64,000 nucleotides of DNA from Symbiodinium natans (GCA_905221605.1 CAJNDS010002283.1:429486-493485), one strand, 5' to 3'. Numbered from the stretch's first letter, positions 1 through 10,308 are shown. The notes: generated from the sequence alone by a model not told the origin. Translations and numbers: made by a program.

Positions 1-163
1 GGTTTAGGGGTTAAGCGTTCAGGGGGTTTAGGGTGAACCCAAGCCATGACGGAATGTATCATCACCCACACTTAAAAAGCAGGTTTTCGGCTCTTAAGGC
101 AAGCGAATGCAGGGCTCAGGGCTCAGGGCTTAACGCAACAAGTCCAGAAACCTCCAATCTGTC

Positions 164-281
164 CCTGAGGCTCCATGTACCTAACTAGGGAGTACTTGGG
201 CCTTAGAGTACTTCCTAGATATAGGGACTCTTGGGCCCAAGTCTGTAAGTAATAATAACGTACATGGAATCTTAGGGTATC
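164..281. mobile_element. Foldback element family 1, diverged copy
   Basis: CTCCATGTACCTA ... CGTACATGGAA with the central ACTTGGGCC / AGTACTTCCTA motif shared by the other copies. Confidence 0.55.
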
Positions 282-426
282 ACCCTTAAAACTTAAAACC
301 CAAGCCCCAAATTCCCAACCCCAAGCCCTACCTGGGGCTCCGTTTGCCTACGTCTGGAGGATGATACCCCAGGTTTTAGGGCAGGGGGTATAACCTGCTA
401 GTTGATGGGGTTTGAGAGTCACTCTA

Positions 427-572
427 AGGGTAGTTACATGGGCCCTTAACCTGGTCCCTCACCTCCTTCACAGGGTTCTGACGTATGGGCCCCTAACTTG
501 TAAGGTGTGTATAAGGGGTGTATAAGGGATACCCTTTCCAGGGCCCATACTAAGTGACCATGGAACTACCCG
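427..572. mobile_element. Foldback element family 3
   Basis: Inverted termini GGTAGTTACATGG and CCATGGAACTACC with a conserved centre (GGTTCTGACGTATGGGCCC). Further copies at 9560 and 31183; a short one at 21427. Confidence 0.6.
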
Positions 573-672
573 TAGAGAAGCCCTAAACCCTAAGCCCTAA
601 GCCCTAAGCCCTCAACCCTAAACCCTAAACCCTAAACCCTAAACCCTAAACCCTAAACCCTAAACCCTAAAG

Positions 673-792
673 GTAGAACCCACAAAAAGCCACCACGCGG
701 CCGAAGGCAGACTAGACGAGCGCCTCAGCTGGCGGCTCCACTTGGTGCCAGTGCTGCCGCAGAAGACTCATGCGTGCCTTTGGGTCCTGCAA
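673..792 (+). CDS. Locus A exon candidate (strand uncertain)
   Basis: Forty open codons between CCCTAAAG and GTTTAGGG, phase 0 in and out. The minus strand is also open, with a good acceptor (TTGCAG) and the reading DPKARMSLLRQHWHQ, so the strand is not settled. Confidence 0.3.
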
Positions 793-901
793 GTTTAGGG
801 TATAATTTAGGGTTTAGGGTTTAGGGTTTAGGGTTTAGGGTATAGGGAGCTAGGGGTTGCTTGTCCGTTGTCAGAGCTGTGCTCCTACCTTTTCGCTTCA
901 G

Positions 902-955
902 AGAGGACCCGAAGCCATGATAGAAGGGGGCTCGTGTGAAGACTTCATTTGGCAA
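902..955 (+). CDS. Locus A exon candidate
   Basis: Acceptor TTCGCTTCAG, donor GTTTTG, 18 codons (RGPEAMIEGGSCEDFIWQ), phase 0 to 0. Confidence 0.45.
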
Positions 956-1280
956 GTTTTGAGCCACGGGAGCATGCCCAACTCAAAAGAAAGAAACCCC
1001 GAACGTCCCCGAAGAAAGGCACCGAATCCCAACCCCTGAAGCTCAACTCGAACCCTGAGCTGAGACCCTAAAGCCTGCAGCCTAAACACTAAACCCTAAG
1101 TCTAAAGCCTAAACTCCCACACATGGTCGGGATCATGAACTTTTTGCCGGCTTTGCGGAACCCCCCCAAACATGTAAGCCCTAAACATCCTTAAGCCCCC
1201 AAAACCCTAAGCCCTAAGCCCCCCAAACCCCTAAAGCCCCAAACCCCAAACCCCAAACCCTAGACCCTAACCCCTAACAG

Positions 1281-1349
1281 CATCGGGCAGATTTCCCATG
1301 GTTTGGTCATTCTGCACCTGGCCCGGCTTTGCAGTTTGCGTGGCAAAAG
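1281..1349 (+). CDS. Locus A exon candidate
   Basis: Acceptor CCCCTAACAG, donor AAAG/GTCACT, 23 codons starting HRADFPWFGHS, phase 0 to 0. A minus-strand reading (VQNDQTMGNLPDA) is also protein-like. Confidence 0.35.
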
Positions 1350-1521
1350 GTCACTGGGTAGGCCCTTGGGATAAACCCCTAAACCCCAAAACCCTCAACC
1401 CTTTTCTGGTGCTTTTTTCAGAGGGTGAATTCACCTAGGCCCTTATGAGGACCATTTTTCATGTTTAGGAGCTATGAGGGTTTAGGGTTTAGGGTTCAGG
1501 GTTTACGGTTTTATGGCTCAG

Positions 1522-1698
1522 GGCTTACATTGTCAAGGGCTGGCTCAGAGCCCAGGCGACTGCTTGGCTCAACAATGCGGGCGGGTGTTTCACTATGTGC
1601 ATGCCCAAAGCAGTAATTCTAGCCCCAGGCGCGATTTCTCGCTCCTCGATTGGAGGAACATGCAGTGCAGGATTGGCAGTGGGTGGGGCTCCATGCAG
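1522..1698 (+). CDS. Locus A exon candidate, 59 codons
   Basis: Acceptor ATGGCTCAG, donor CAG/GTAACT. Open for 59 codons, containing SPRRDFSLLDWRNMQCR, phase 0 to 0. One of the longer exons of the locus. Confidence 0.5.
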
Positions 1699-1910
1699 GT
1701 AACTCTTCTTTTGGAATTCGTGTTCTCTTCTTCATGCCTTGTTAAATAAATGTCTCCAACAGAGACCCTAATAATTACCCCAAACCCTAAACCCCAAACC
1801 CCAAAACCGTAAACCCCCCAAACCCAAAACCCTAAACCTCAAACCCTAAACCCCAAACCCTAAACCCCAAACCCCAAACCCTAAACCCTAAACCCCCAAA
1901 CCCCTCGGAG

Positions 1911-1982
1911 AAGCCCACTGCCGGGGCATTGCAAGTCCCGTTTGTGGCGCAGAATCTCTGCGAAGTCCTGCCCCGCACATGG
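1911..1982 (+). CDS. Locus A exon candidate
   Basis: 24 codons (KPTAGALQVPFVAQNLCEV...), phase 0 to 0, donor TGG/GTTTACGG made from a telomere-like repeat. Confidence 0.45.
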
Positions 1983-2849
1983 GTTTACGGGTGTAGGGGT
2001 TTAGGGTTTAGGGTTATGGGTTTAGGGTTTAGGGTTTAGGGTTCAGGGTTTAGGGTTCAGAGTTTAGGGTTTAGGGTTTCGGGTTCAGAGTTTAGGGTTT
2101 AGGGTTCAAGGTCCAGGGTTTAGGGTGTAGGGTGTATTGTAGCACGTGTGCTGGAGATTGTGTTTGGGGTTTAGGGTTTGGAGAGCATAGGGTTCGTGGT
2201 TTACAAGGAGAGAAAGGGTCCCTTACTAATCCGTGGTGCCTCAACCCTCAAACCCTACACCTTAAACCCTGCACGCTAAACCCTAAACCCCAAAGTCTTG
2301 ATGTCCTACGAAGAGCGAGTAAATTTGCAGGGGCAACTTCGCAGACATTCAGGTTCAGGCGCACCGCCTCTGCACAATTCAAGCAGTCACCGTCAGTATT
2401 GTTATGGTTAAGGGGTTATATGGGTTTAGGGATGTAGGGGTTTAGGGTGCAGGCTTTAAGCAATCTTTTTCCAAAGTTAAGTGCTCGGCCCTAAGCCCGA
2501 ATCTCCTTACCCCAGCCTCGGAAGGTGGGGGGTTTGGGGGGGAGCCTAAACCCCCAAAGCCCCCCTCAACCCTAAACCCTATGTCGGCCGTGAAGCCATG
2601 CGAAGACGGCCGAGCCCTAAAGGGGGTTCAGGGTTTATAGGGTTGGGGTTTAGGGTTTAGAGTTTGATTATAGGTTGTGTTCTTAAGTTACGCGTCGCAT
2701 GTCGCATGTCATTGTAGGATGTTGGATTTAGGGTTTCGGGACACTTGAGAACTTTAAGAAGCCTAGAAGCTCTCGATCGAGGTGTGCGAGGTTGGAGTGC
2801 CTGTGCATGTCGGGCCTCGAATTTTCAACATGGCGGTGCTTCGGCTAAG

Positions 2850-2909
2850 GCCGAGGAGGCTTCCGAGAGCCTTTGTAGACTTAAGGCGCAGGGCTTTCAC
2901 GTACACCTT
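2850..2909 (+). CDS. Locus A exon candidate
   Basis: Twenty codons AEEASESLCRLKAQGFHVHL, acceptor GGCTAAG, donor GTAAACCC. The same frame is open upstream to about 2764, so the exon may be longer. Confidence 0.4.
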
Positions 2910-3019
2910 GTAAACCCTTGGACACTTAAAAACCCTCAAACCCCCTTAAACCCTGAACCGTAAACCCTATAGACCCGAAATCCTCAAGGCTTCAGAACAC
3001 ACCACACAATCCCCCAAAC

Positions 3020-3158
3020 CCAACCCTAAACCCCCAACCCTAAACCCTAAACCTTAAACCCTAAACCGTAAACCCTAAACCCTAAACCCTAAACCCTATA
3101 AACCCTAAACCCTATAAACCCTAAACCCTAAACCCTAAACCCTAAACCCTAAACCCTA
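3020..3158. repeat. CCCTAAA telomere-type array
   Basis: About 17 units, a few with TATAAACCC variants. Confidence 0.9.
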
Positions 3159-3190
3159 AGCCTGCCCCCCGGCCACCGCAAGCAGCAGAG

Positions 3191-3253
3191 CTGCGCAGGA
3201 CTGACGAAGTTCCACCTGCCGCAGAGTTCTGTGTCTCACGTTGCAATCAACAG
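3191..3253 (+). CDS. Locus A exon candidate
   Basis: 21 codons (LRRTDEVPPAAEFCVSRCNQ...), donor CAG/GTCGAG, phase 0 to 0. A diverged copy of the sequence just downstream (GGACCTTCGCAATGCTCC) recurs near 3361. Confidence 0.45.
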
Positions 3254-3509
3254 GTCGAGGGACCTTCGCAATGCTCCAAGTCGGCATTTTTAGGATTTAG
3301 GGTTTTGGGTTTAGGGTTTAGGGTTTTGGGTTTACATTGGGTTTAGGGTTTAGGGTTTAGGGAACCTTCACAATGGTCCAAGTCGGTGTTTTTTGGGGGG
3401 GTTAGACTGAATGGCTTAGGCATTTATAGGTGTAGTGACGTTGGGACTATTCGGGTGGCGGTTTAGGGTTAGGGCTTGTACAGCTTGTAGGGTTGAGGGT
3501 TTGTAGCAG

Positions 3510-3541
3510 GACTTTTGGATCTTATGCGGGCAGCGCGCGGG
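3510..3541 (+). CDS. Locus A small exon candidate
   Basis: Acceptor TTTGTAGCAG, ten codons DFWILCGQRA plus two bases, donor GTTCAGG. Its phase fits both neighbours. Confidence 0.4.
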
Positions 3542-3613
3542 GTTCAGGCTTCATAGAGTTAGAAGGTTTATAGGGTTCAGAGGGTTTGGAAGAGGTAGCT
3601 ACCGTCTCGCCAG

Positions 3614-3709
3614 AAGGCCTGCCCTCGACGAACTCTTTAATTTCAAGAACACCCTACGCCCCAGCATCAGTCTGAGTGACAGAAAAGAGCGCTTCTTCGC
3701 CCTTTTAGG
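3614..3709 (+). CDS. Locus A exon candidate
   Basis: Acceptor CTCGCCAG, reading RPALDELFNFKNTLRPSISL then SDRKERFFALL, donor G/GTTTAGGG. Phase 2 in, 2 out; joins the 3510 exon in frame. Confidence 0.55.
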
Positions 3710-3852
3710 GTTTAGGGTTCAGGGTTTAGGGTTTAGGGTTTAGGGTCTTTCGGGGGTTTAGGCTTCAGGAATCGGGTTGAGGACCCTAAATCCTGTACTG
3801 CCTGTGCTGTGTAAGCACCGAGGTGTTTCAAGGGCTAGCAACCTAGACTATT

Positions 3853-3953
3853 AATTGCTTAAGAAACCCGAAACACACACACATAATATTCCTTGTTATG
3901 GGTAATATAGGGATGATTGTTTTTACTCATTTGGGGTTCTTAAGCAAATAGTT
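3853..3953. mobile_element. Foldback element family 7
   Basis: Termini TTGCTTAAGAA and TTCTTAAGCAA around an ATAATATTCC / GGGATGATTG centre. Other copies near 10598 and 13380. Confidence 0.55.
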
Positions 3954-4585
3954 GTAGAAAAGCACGAGATGCAAACACATGAACCCCAGACCCTCAAGCG
4001 CTCAACGCAGTATTGTGCCCCAAAACTCTGACTTTTCAATAGCAGGGCGGAAGCAGGGCTAGGGATCTACAAGGGTTGGTTGAAGGATCAGGGTGGAGCA
4101 GGTTCATATAAGATAAACATATATATATATATTTATTTATTTATTTATAATGTATACGTCTATATATATATATATCCCGAAACATATAAACATATAAATC
4201 TAGATGAACAACATAAATAAATATGTATATAGGGTGCTGTCTGGGCATCGGGCTTCTCAGTGTGGTTGTCAGCTCCCAATGGGCTTAGGCTGGGTTGGCA
4301 TCACCCCCAAAACTACCCCAGGCCCTAAACCTGAAACCGCCCTAAACCCTCAACCCTCAACCCTAAACCCTAAACCCTACGAAGTACAGGTTTCAGCCCA
4401 GAAGTGCCCTAAGGCTCCAAATAGCCCAAAGTATGCAGTATTTACAGACTTGAGACCCTAAACCCTAAACCCCCAACCCCTAAACCCTAATTAAACCCTT
4501 TAGACCCTAATGTTGGTTATATTTGTATACTTGGAGCCCTAGGGGTAGGAACGTGCTCATGGCGCCAAATGTTCCGTGCTCGCAG

Positions 4586-4619
4586 CGAGGGCTGGCAACC
4601 TGGGCCAACTAATTACCTT
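4586..4619 (+). CDS. Locus A small exon candidate
   Basis: Acceptor GTGCTCGCAG, reading EGWQPGPTNYL, donor CTT/GTGTTC, phase 2 to 0. Confidence 0.45.
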
Positions 4620-4767
4620 GTGTTCCCTTCGAATTCGCATAGTTCTCAACCCGAAACCCTACACCCTAAGCACTAAACCCCAAGCCTAAACCCTAAACCC
4701 TAAACCCTAAGCCCCCTAAACCCTGAACCCTGAAAGGAGATTTTCCCTTGAAAAGCTCTAACGACAG

Positions 4768-4848
4768 AAGGGGGCGGGGTCCTCGTGGGGCAGGTTGGTT
4801 CCTTCCCTGGACCTTGAGCTGTCTGAGCAGGACCGAGAGTCGGTGGAG
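4768..4848 (+). CDS. Locus A exon candidate
   Basis: 27 codons: KGAGSSWGRLVP then SLDLELSEQDRESVE. Acceptor ACGACAG, donor GAG/GTTTTG, phase 0 to 0. The acidic amphipathic end looks genuinely coding. Confidence 0.55.
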
Positions 4849-4989
4849 GTTTTGGGGAGGAGCTTGGGGTTGGGGATTTCTTGGGTTTAGGGTTTCGGGT
4901 TTAGGGTTTCTGTTTAGGGTTGAGGAAAGTCGGGTTCAGGGCTCAGGAGTTTGGGGTTGGGGGTCTTCGGGTTTGTAGCCTAGGCTTGA

Positions 4990-5178
4990 AGCCCGACCCT
5001 AAACCCCAAACCCTAAACCCTAAACCCCAAACCCCAAACCCCAAACCCCAAACCCCAAACCCCAAACCCTAAACCCTAAACCCTAAACCCTAAGCCCTAA
5101 ACCCTAAACCCTAAACCCGAAACCCTAAACCCTAAACCCTAAACCCTAAACCCTAAACCCTAAACCCTAAACCCTAAG
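4990..5178. repeat. CCCTAAA array with a CCCCAAA block
   Basis: About 26 units; eight consecutive CCCCAAA units near 5026-5070. It lies upstream of the 5195 exon. Confidence 0.9.
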
Positions 5179-5194
5179 CCCAGCCCAGACCTAG

Positions 5195-5261
5195 AGAAGA
5201 CAACAAAAGGAGCTGGCAAGCTTGAACAGCGAGCATGCCAAGGCCTGCCGATCCTTTTTGG
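5195..5261 (+). CDS. Locus A exon candidate
   Basis: Acceptor GACCTAG, reading RRQQKELASLNSEHAKACRS plus FL, phase 0 to 1. Flanked on the left by a long CCCTAAA array and on the right by a TTTAGGG array. Confidence 0.55.
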
Positions 5262-5266
5262 GTGGC

Positions 5267-5342
5267 TTAGGGTTTAGGGTTTAGGGTTTAGGGTTTAGGG
5301 TTTAGGGTTTAGGGTTTAGGGTTTAGGGTTTAGGGTTTAGGG
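5267..5342. repeat. TTTAGGG array
   Basis: About 11 perfect units downstream of the 5195 exon, opposite in orientation to the array at 4990. Confidence 0.9.
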
Positions 5343-5571
5343 TTCCGAATGAGCGCTTACAGAGGTTCTCTTTCTTCTAGGGTCTAGGGTTTCATTGAAA
5401 TTAGGGTTTAGTGTTCAGGGCTTAAGGGTTTAGTGTTCAGGGTTTAGGGCTTCTAAGTTGCAACGTCTAAGGGTCTCTATGAGGTTCTAAGGGTCTGGAT
5501 AAGGTTTACTTGGGGGCCCGGCTTTCTAGCAGCTCCATCATGCACCTTTGTGACACCTGTAAGACTCGGGT

Positions 5572-5862
5572 TACCCTAAGGGTCCATATACCTTGTTGTC
5601 GTAAACTTGGGCCCCAAAGTCCGTAAAAGTAGGACGTACCTTTAAGGCCCACGTGTTCTCCCTGTCTTAGTAGCTGACTGAGTACAATTTACACTTGTTG
5701 GGATATTATAGTCCCCTATGGAACTGAAAGTGTACACTTTTTGGGGGCTTACGAACTTTAGCAACTAAGCTATTTAGGTACATGGACCCTTAGTCCCCAA
5801 TAGGAAGTACTTTAAGGCCCACATATTCTCCCTATTTGGGTACATGGACCCTTAGGGTACCC
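5572..5862. mobile_element. Family 1 element interrupted by a family 4 element
   Basis: CCCTAAGGGTCCATATACC ... GGTACATGGACCCTTAGGG, with a second foldback (CTTAGTAGCTGACTGAG ... AGCAACTAAG, about 5664-5770) inserted inside and a partial extra family-1 end. Confidence 0.6.
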
Positions 5863-6105
5863 TAAACCCTAAGCCCTAAACCCTAAACCCAAAGCCCGAA
5901 GCCCTAAACCCTTTACCCTTGTCTATAGGGATCCGAAGTGTGGGCCCTTAGTCTATATAGTTAGTGTAAGGGCCATGGAACAGGGGAACTATACGAAGGG
6001 CCCACGCTTGGAGCCCTAAACCCTAAACCCTAAACCCTAAACCCTAAACCCTAAACCCTAAACCCTAAACCCTAAACCCACGCTTGGAACCCTACACCCT
6101 CAGAG

Positions 6106-6174
6106 CGAATGCTCAGGAGAACATTGCCCCCAAGCAGTCGATCTGCATTCAAAGCAAGGCGCTGTGCAGGGCTT
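6106..6174 (+). CDS. Locus A exon candidate (3' edge uncertain)
   Basis: Joins the 5195 exon in phase 1 and reads NAQENIAPKQSICIQSKALC then RA. The donor is not clear: GTGGCT at 6175 or GTGCAG at 6164. Confidence 0.4.
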
Positions 6175-6843
6175 GTGGCTTTAGGATTCCCCAAGACCCC
6201 AAAATCCTGAACCTCCAACACCCCAACACCCCAAACTCTAAAGAGTTTTGGGTTTGATTTGGGGTTTGGGGTTTAGGGTTTAGGGTTTAGGGTTTAGGGT
6301 TTAGGGTTTGAAGTTTGGGGTGTTGGAGTGTGGGTTTAACCCCAAACCTTAAGCCCCAAAACTAAGCTCAGCCCAAGGCTGCGCAGTTTCGGGTTTAGGG
6401 TTCAGGGTTTAGGGTTTAGGGTTTAGGGTTTAGGGTTTAGGGTTTAGGGTTTAGGGTTTAGGGTTCAGGGTTTCGGGTTTAGGAAGTTCAGGGTGAGACC
6501 TGAGCCTGAACGGCCCCTTAGCCCTGAGCTGTAGGGCCTGAACAGCCCCAAACTCCAAGCCGTTGATCCCTCAACCTACCCTAAACCCTAGCCCCTGACC
6601 CCAAAACCCTAAACCTAAACCCTGAACCCTGAACCCTAAACCTACTAAAGCTGTAAACTTCCCAAACCCCCGACCTCAGATCCCTAAAGCTGGAACTTCC
6701 CAAGCCAGAGCTCCCAAACCGTGGGTCTCGATAGCCTACATTCACTTCTTAGCCCATGACCCTAAACCCTAACCCTAAACCCTAAACCCTAAGCCCTAAG
6801 CCCTAACCCCTAAACCCTAAACCCTAAACCCTAAACCCTACAG

Positions 6844-6921
6844 GTGCAGGTGACCGACTTTCCCATCCGGGTGACTTTCCAAGACGGCCAAGTGTTGGAG
6901 CTGAAGGCCCGGCACGAGGGG
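6844..6921 (+). CDS. Locus A exon candidate
   Basis: Acceptor CCCTACAG, 26 codons with beta-strand-like alternation (VQVTDFPIRVTFQDGQVLEL), donor GGG/GTTTAGGG, phase 0 to 0. A minus-strand reading exists but is weaker. Confidence 0.5.
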
Positions 6922-7056
6922 GTTTAGGGTTTAGGGTTTCGGGTTTCGGGTTTAGGGTTTAGGGTTTAGGGTCATAGGATAGTTTAGGGTTTAGGGTTTA
7001 GGGTTTAGGGTTTAGGGTTTAGGGTTTAGGGTTTAGGGTTTAGGGTTTAGGGTCAT
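6922..7056. repeat. TTTAGGG arrays with duplicated spacer
   Basis: Two arrays separated by GGGTCATAGGATAG, which recurs at the end of the second array, implying block duplication. Confidence 0.85.
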
Positions 7057-7085
7057 AGGATAGTAGATCAAGACGCTTCCCTCAG

Positions 7086-7148
7086 GCGAGCCCATGCCGA
7101 AATGCTGCGAGCCTCCTCCTGCAGCTCCTGCCCTGGAAGAGGACCCGG
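7086..7148 (+). CDS. Locus A exon candidate, frame ambiguous
   Basis: Acceptor TTCCCTCAG, donor CCGG/GTTTAGGG. All three + frames are open. The frame in phase with the 6844 exon contains ASLLLQLLPWKRTR; another reads EPMPKCCEPPPAAP. Confidence 0.4.
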
Positions 7149-7559
7149 GTTTAGGGTTCAGGGTTATCAGAGGGTTTAGGGTTTAGGGTTTGGGGTTTAG
7201 GGTTTAGGGTTTAGGGTTTAGGGTTCTCAGAGGTATTAGACTTATTGGAGTTATTAGAGAAGTTTCAGTTCTTAGAGTTCATAAAGCTATTAGAGTCATT
7301 AGGGTGTTCGGGGTTGAAAAGGGTTTGGGGTTGAAAGAGAACTCTTGCTTTCAGCTTTAGGGTTTAGGGTTCAGGGTCACCTCCAGTGGTGTTGAAGGCT
7401 CCCCGAAAAAAAACTTAGCCGACTCAACCCAACCTTCAATCCTAGACCCTGAATACTTCAAAACCCGAAACGCCTTAAGTCCTGAACCCTAAGCCCCACA
7501 CCCCTCCACCCTAAACCCTAAACCCTCAACCCTGAGACCTGAACCCAGCCACAGCCCAG

Positions 7560-7615
7560 AAGTCCCGGCAAAAAATCGGGCGTTCGGGGCTTCTGGTGGG
7601 GGTGCCAAGGGCCCT
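7560..7615 (+). CDS. Locus A exon candidate, frame ambiguous
   Basis: Acceptor CAGCCCAG, donor GTAGGC, reading KSRQKIGRSGLLVGVPRA, phase 0 to 2. The minus strand is also open. Confidence 0.35.
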
Positions 7616-7829
7616 GTAGGCTTGATGGGTTTCCTAAAGCCCTAAACCCTAAACTCCTAAACTCCTAAACTCTTGAACCCTGAACTCCCTAAACTCCTAA
7701 ACCCTAAACCCTAAAACCAAGTTTTTTGTGCTTTGGGAGTAGCAGATTCGGGTTCCGAAACCCTAAACCCTAAACCCTAAACTTAGAGCTCAGGGTCTGC
7801 GTAGGAGGGGGGCCCGTCAGGAGCCATCC

Positions 7830-7866
7830 ATTTCCCAAGAACTTCGCGCTGCAACGAACCGAGTCA
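7830..7866 (+). CDS. Locus A exon candidate, strand uncertain
   Basis: + reading SHPFPKNFALQRTES (phase 2 in). The minus strand, with acceptor TTCGTTGCAG, reads REVLGKWMAPDGPPSYADP, an equally good call. Confidence 0.33.
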
Positions 7867-8159
7867 GGGTTTAGGGTTTAGGGTTTAGGGTTTAGGGCTT
7901 AGGGCTTAGGGCTTAGGGCTTAGGGTTTGGGCTTTAGGGTTTCGGGTTTAGGGTTTTGGGATCTTGCCCAAAGTTGCGAGATTGGTCGTTGACTCATGGC
8001 TTAAGGGTTTCCGCCTTAGGGGTGAGCTCTATGTCCCCAAATCCCCATCAGGGCTTAGTGTTTAGGGTTGAGGGTTTAGGGTTCAGGGTTGAGGGTTTAG
8101 GGTTTAGTGTGTAGGGTTGAGGGTTCAAAGTTCAAAGGGCGTCCGAGGAAGTTTGGAAG

Positions 8160-8224
8160 AAGCAGCAGAAGCAGCCCCCGGCCCAAAATGCACATTGAAG
8201 CCCTCCCGCAGCCCTATAAGCCCT
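8160..8224 (+). CDS. Locus A exon candidate, weak
   Basis: Acceptor TTTGGAAG, donor T/GTAAGC, reading SSRSSPRPKMHIEALPQPYK. The out-phase does not fit the next exon. Confidence 0.28.
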
Positions 8225-8292
8225 GTAAGCCCTAAGCTATAAGCTAAACCTTAGCCCCTAAACCCGAATATATAAAGGGGAACAAGATTAAG

Positions 8293-8379
8293 GGTCCCTT
8301 TGCCCTCCGCATACCCCTTGAAGTCCTACCAAGGCTGTTGCCCGATGGCCGTGCCTTGGATTTTGACCAGCCGCTGCAG
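8293..8379 (+). CDS. Locus A exon candidate with GC donor
   Basis: 29 codons: GPFALRIPLEVLPRLLPDGR then ALDFDQPLQ. Acceptor ATTAAG, donor CAG/GCGTTC, phase 0 to 0 into the 8574 exon. Confidence 0.5.
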
Positions 8380-8469
8380 GCGTTCGGGCGAAGGGGGGCG
8401 GGAGGGGGGAAGGCCCTGAAACCTTGAAGCCCCCTAAGCCCGAAGGCCAAAAGGTCTAGGTTTCTAGGG

Positions 8470-8548
8470 CTTACCCTAAGGCCCTAAGGGTCCATGTACC
8501 TTACTCTTATATACTTGGGCCCCAAAGTCCCTATATAGAAAGTATGCT
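8470..8548. mobile_element. Family 1 element, truncated
   Basis: Left terminus CCCTAAGGGTCCATGTACC and the ACTTGGGCCCCAAAGTCC centre are present; the right half is missing. Confidence 0.5.
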
Positions 8549-8573
8549 GCTCCTTATGAGCACCGGGGCACAG

Positions 8574-8654
8574 GGTGCAGCTCGTGCCCTTGATGGCAAA
8601 ATCCTTTGGTGGCAGATGTGGGGGGTGCAGAGCGGCACCTCTCAATGGCTAGAG
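8574..8654 (+). CDS. Locus A exon candidate
   Basis: 27 codons: GAARALDGKILWWQMWG then VQSGTSQWLE. Acceptor GGGGCACAG, donor GAG/GTACCT, phase 0 to 0. Confidence 0.55.
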
Positions 8655-9150
8655 GTACCTTACAGGAGCAATCGTAGGGTTTTTAAAGGCCAGAAGAGGG
8701 TTTAGGGTTGAGGGCTCAGGGTTTAGGGTTTGGCTCTTCTGCTTCCTCTCCTAGTATGCAAGGGCTTGTCTGATGACAGAAGTAGTGTTATTTTGCTCTA
8801 CCTCGCAAGGCTTACAAGGGTCTTACAAGGGTCTTTCCCAAAAGAGGGGTACCCCGAAGATACCCCAATCTACAAGAATCCTTGCAATAGCAATCCACAC
8901 CCTGTAGGGAAAGCCTAAGGGTCCTCATGGGTCGCGCCTCTTTACCGCGTTGAGTATTGTTGGATGGTATGATGCGATGTAGTCAAGCAGGTGTCTTGAC
9001 CAAGCCATATGAAACAGGGTATATACTACTGTTTTCGGTGAGTGTATGTAAAGGTTCCTTCTTAATCTTGGTGAGAGTGTATACCGGGTGTCCCTTTGGG
9101 GGTACAAGAAATATAGACCCTACTTCATATATTCCGCACAAGAGGTGCAG

Positions 9151-9198
9151 GGCGTGCACAGCGGCATCGAGCTGCGCGTGGGCGAGGCTCGAGAAAAG
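9151..9198 (+). CDS. Locus A exon candidate
   Basis: Acceptor GAGGTGCAG, GVHSGIELRVGEAREK, donor AAG/GTTCAG, phase 0 to 0. Confidence 0.5.
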
Positions 9199-9239
9199 GT
9201 TCAGGGTTCAGTGTCTCTGGGGCTCTTAAGGTTTAGCAA

Positions 9240-9420
9240 CGTGGACCCAGAGTAGGCCCTCATTCGCTTGTTTTTAGGGTTTAGGGTTGAGGTTCCCTTA
9301 GAAGCTTGCTTTTAGGGTTTTAGGGTGTACGTAGGGTTTTAGGGTTGAGGTTCCCTTATAATCCTTTCTAAACCAAAAGGATAACCTGTTCATGCTTCGG
9401 TTACTCGTGGGTCTAGGCAA
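9240..9420. mobile_element. Foldback element family 5
   Basis: GGACCCAGAGTAGGCC ... TTACTCGTGGGTCTAG, flanked by GCAACG on both sides. Copies also at 10405, 37947, 42423, 50630, 58006. Confidence 0.6.
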
Positions 9421-9559
9421 CGCCCCGCAACCCACCGCTTGAACCCCAAAGCCAAGCAAAGCTCTCCGTTCAAACCCTTCAGGGTTTGGGGTTCAAAGAC
9501 GTATCGAAAGCAAAACATCGGTGATAAGGGTTTAGGGTTTTTAGGCAAGCTACGGGCAG

Positions 9560-9682
9560 CTGTTTGGTCCCTTAATGTGGTTCCTTACCTTCCTTACAAC
9601 GTCCTGATGTATGGTCCCTTGTGTTGTACAGGGTATAAAAGGGGTAGGGCCGCCTATTCAAAGACCGTGAAGCTACCCTAAG
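9560..9682. mobile_element. Foldback element family 3
   Basis: TGGTCCCTTAATGTGG, the conserved GTCCTGATGTATGGTCCC centre and right end GAAGCTACCCTAAG match the copies at 427 and 31183. Confidence 0.5.
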
Positions 9683-9880
9683 AAGCAAACCCTACTTCGA
9701 CTTTCAGGGTACCTAAAATAACCCCAATTAAAACTTTATACTTAGAAGCTCCTGAAGTCCTCTGAAGTAAGTAGGCTATAAGTAGACTTATAGTCTACTT
9801 AAAGTAGGCTATAAGTAGACTACGAAGTGGGGTTTAGGGTCAAGTTCCCACGGCCCACAATCCTGCGAGCCTTTCTGTAG

Positions 9881-9935
9881 GTTTGGGAGATGGGGTTGAT
9901 AAACATGCAGAGGCTCTGTAGGGCTTGTTGGGCGT
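9881..9935 (+). CDS. Locus A exon candidate
   Basis: Pyrimidine-rich acceptor CTTTCTGTAG, VWEMGLINMQRLCRACWA, donor T/GTAGGT, phase 0 to 1. Confidence 0.47.
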
Positions 9936-10028
9936 GTAGGTTCCCTAAACCCTAAACCCTAAACCCTAAACCCCAAACCCTAAACCCTAAACCCTAAACC
10001 TTTGGGGGCCCGCTCTGTGCGCCAAAAG

Positions 10029-10085
10029 GCACCTTTGGAGGATACCTCCGAGAAGGAGACTCTTTGATCAGCGGCATTTTCAAAT
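10029..10085 (+). CDS. Locus A exon candidate
   Basis: Completes a Cys codon with the previous exon, then TFGGYLREGDSLISGIFK; donor T/GTTTTT, phase 1 to 1. Confidence 0.5.
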
Positions 10086-10208
10086 GTTTTTGTCAGTTAT
10101 AGTGGGCCCTAAACCCTAAACCTTAAACCCTAAACCATAAACCTTAAACCCTAAACCCAAGGCAGTTTAGGGTTCATGGTGCCAAGATCACCTGAACTCA
10201 GTTTTCAG

Positions 10209-10255
10209 GCCTGATACAAGTTCTCCGACTAAACTGTACTAACCATAATAAATGG
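10209..10255 (+). CDS. Locus A exon candidate
   Basis: Acceptor CAGTTTTCAG, LIQVLRLNCTNHNKW, donor TGG/GTGTCT, phase 1 to 0. Confidence 0.5.
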
Positions 10256-10308
10256 GTGTCTCCTGTTTTAAATGCCCTAAACCCTAAACCCAAAACCCAA
10301 TCCCTCCG

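Noticed and set aside
592-672. A true chromosome end
   Set aside because: Telomere repeats occur throughout in both orientations and never run to a window edge, so these are internal repeats.
2830-2913. ATG ORF MAVLRLRPRRLPRAF to TAA
   Set aside because: Arg/Pro/Leu-rich off-frame reading of the 2850 exon, which is better in the AEEASES frame.
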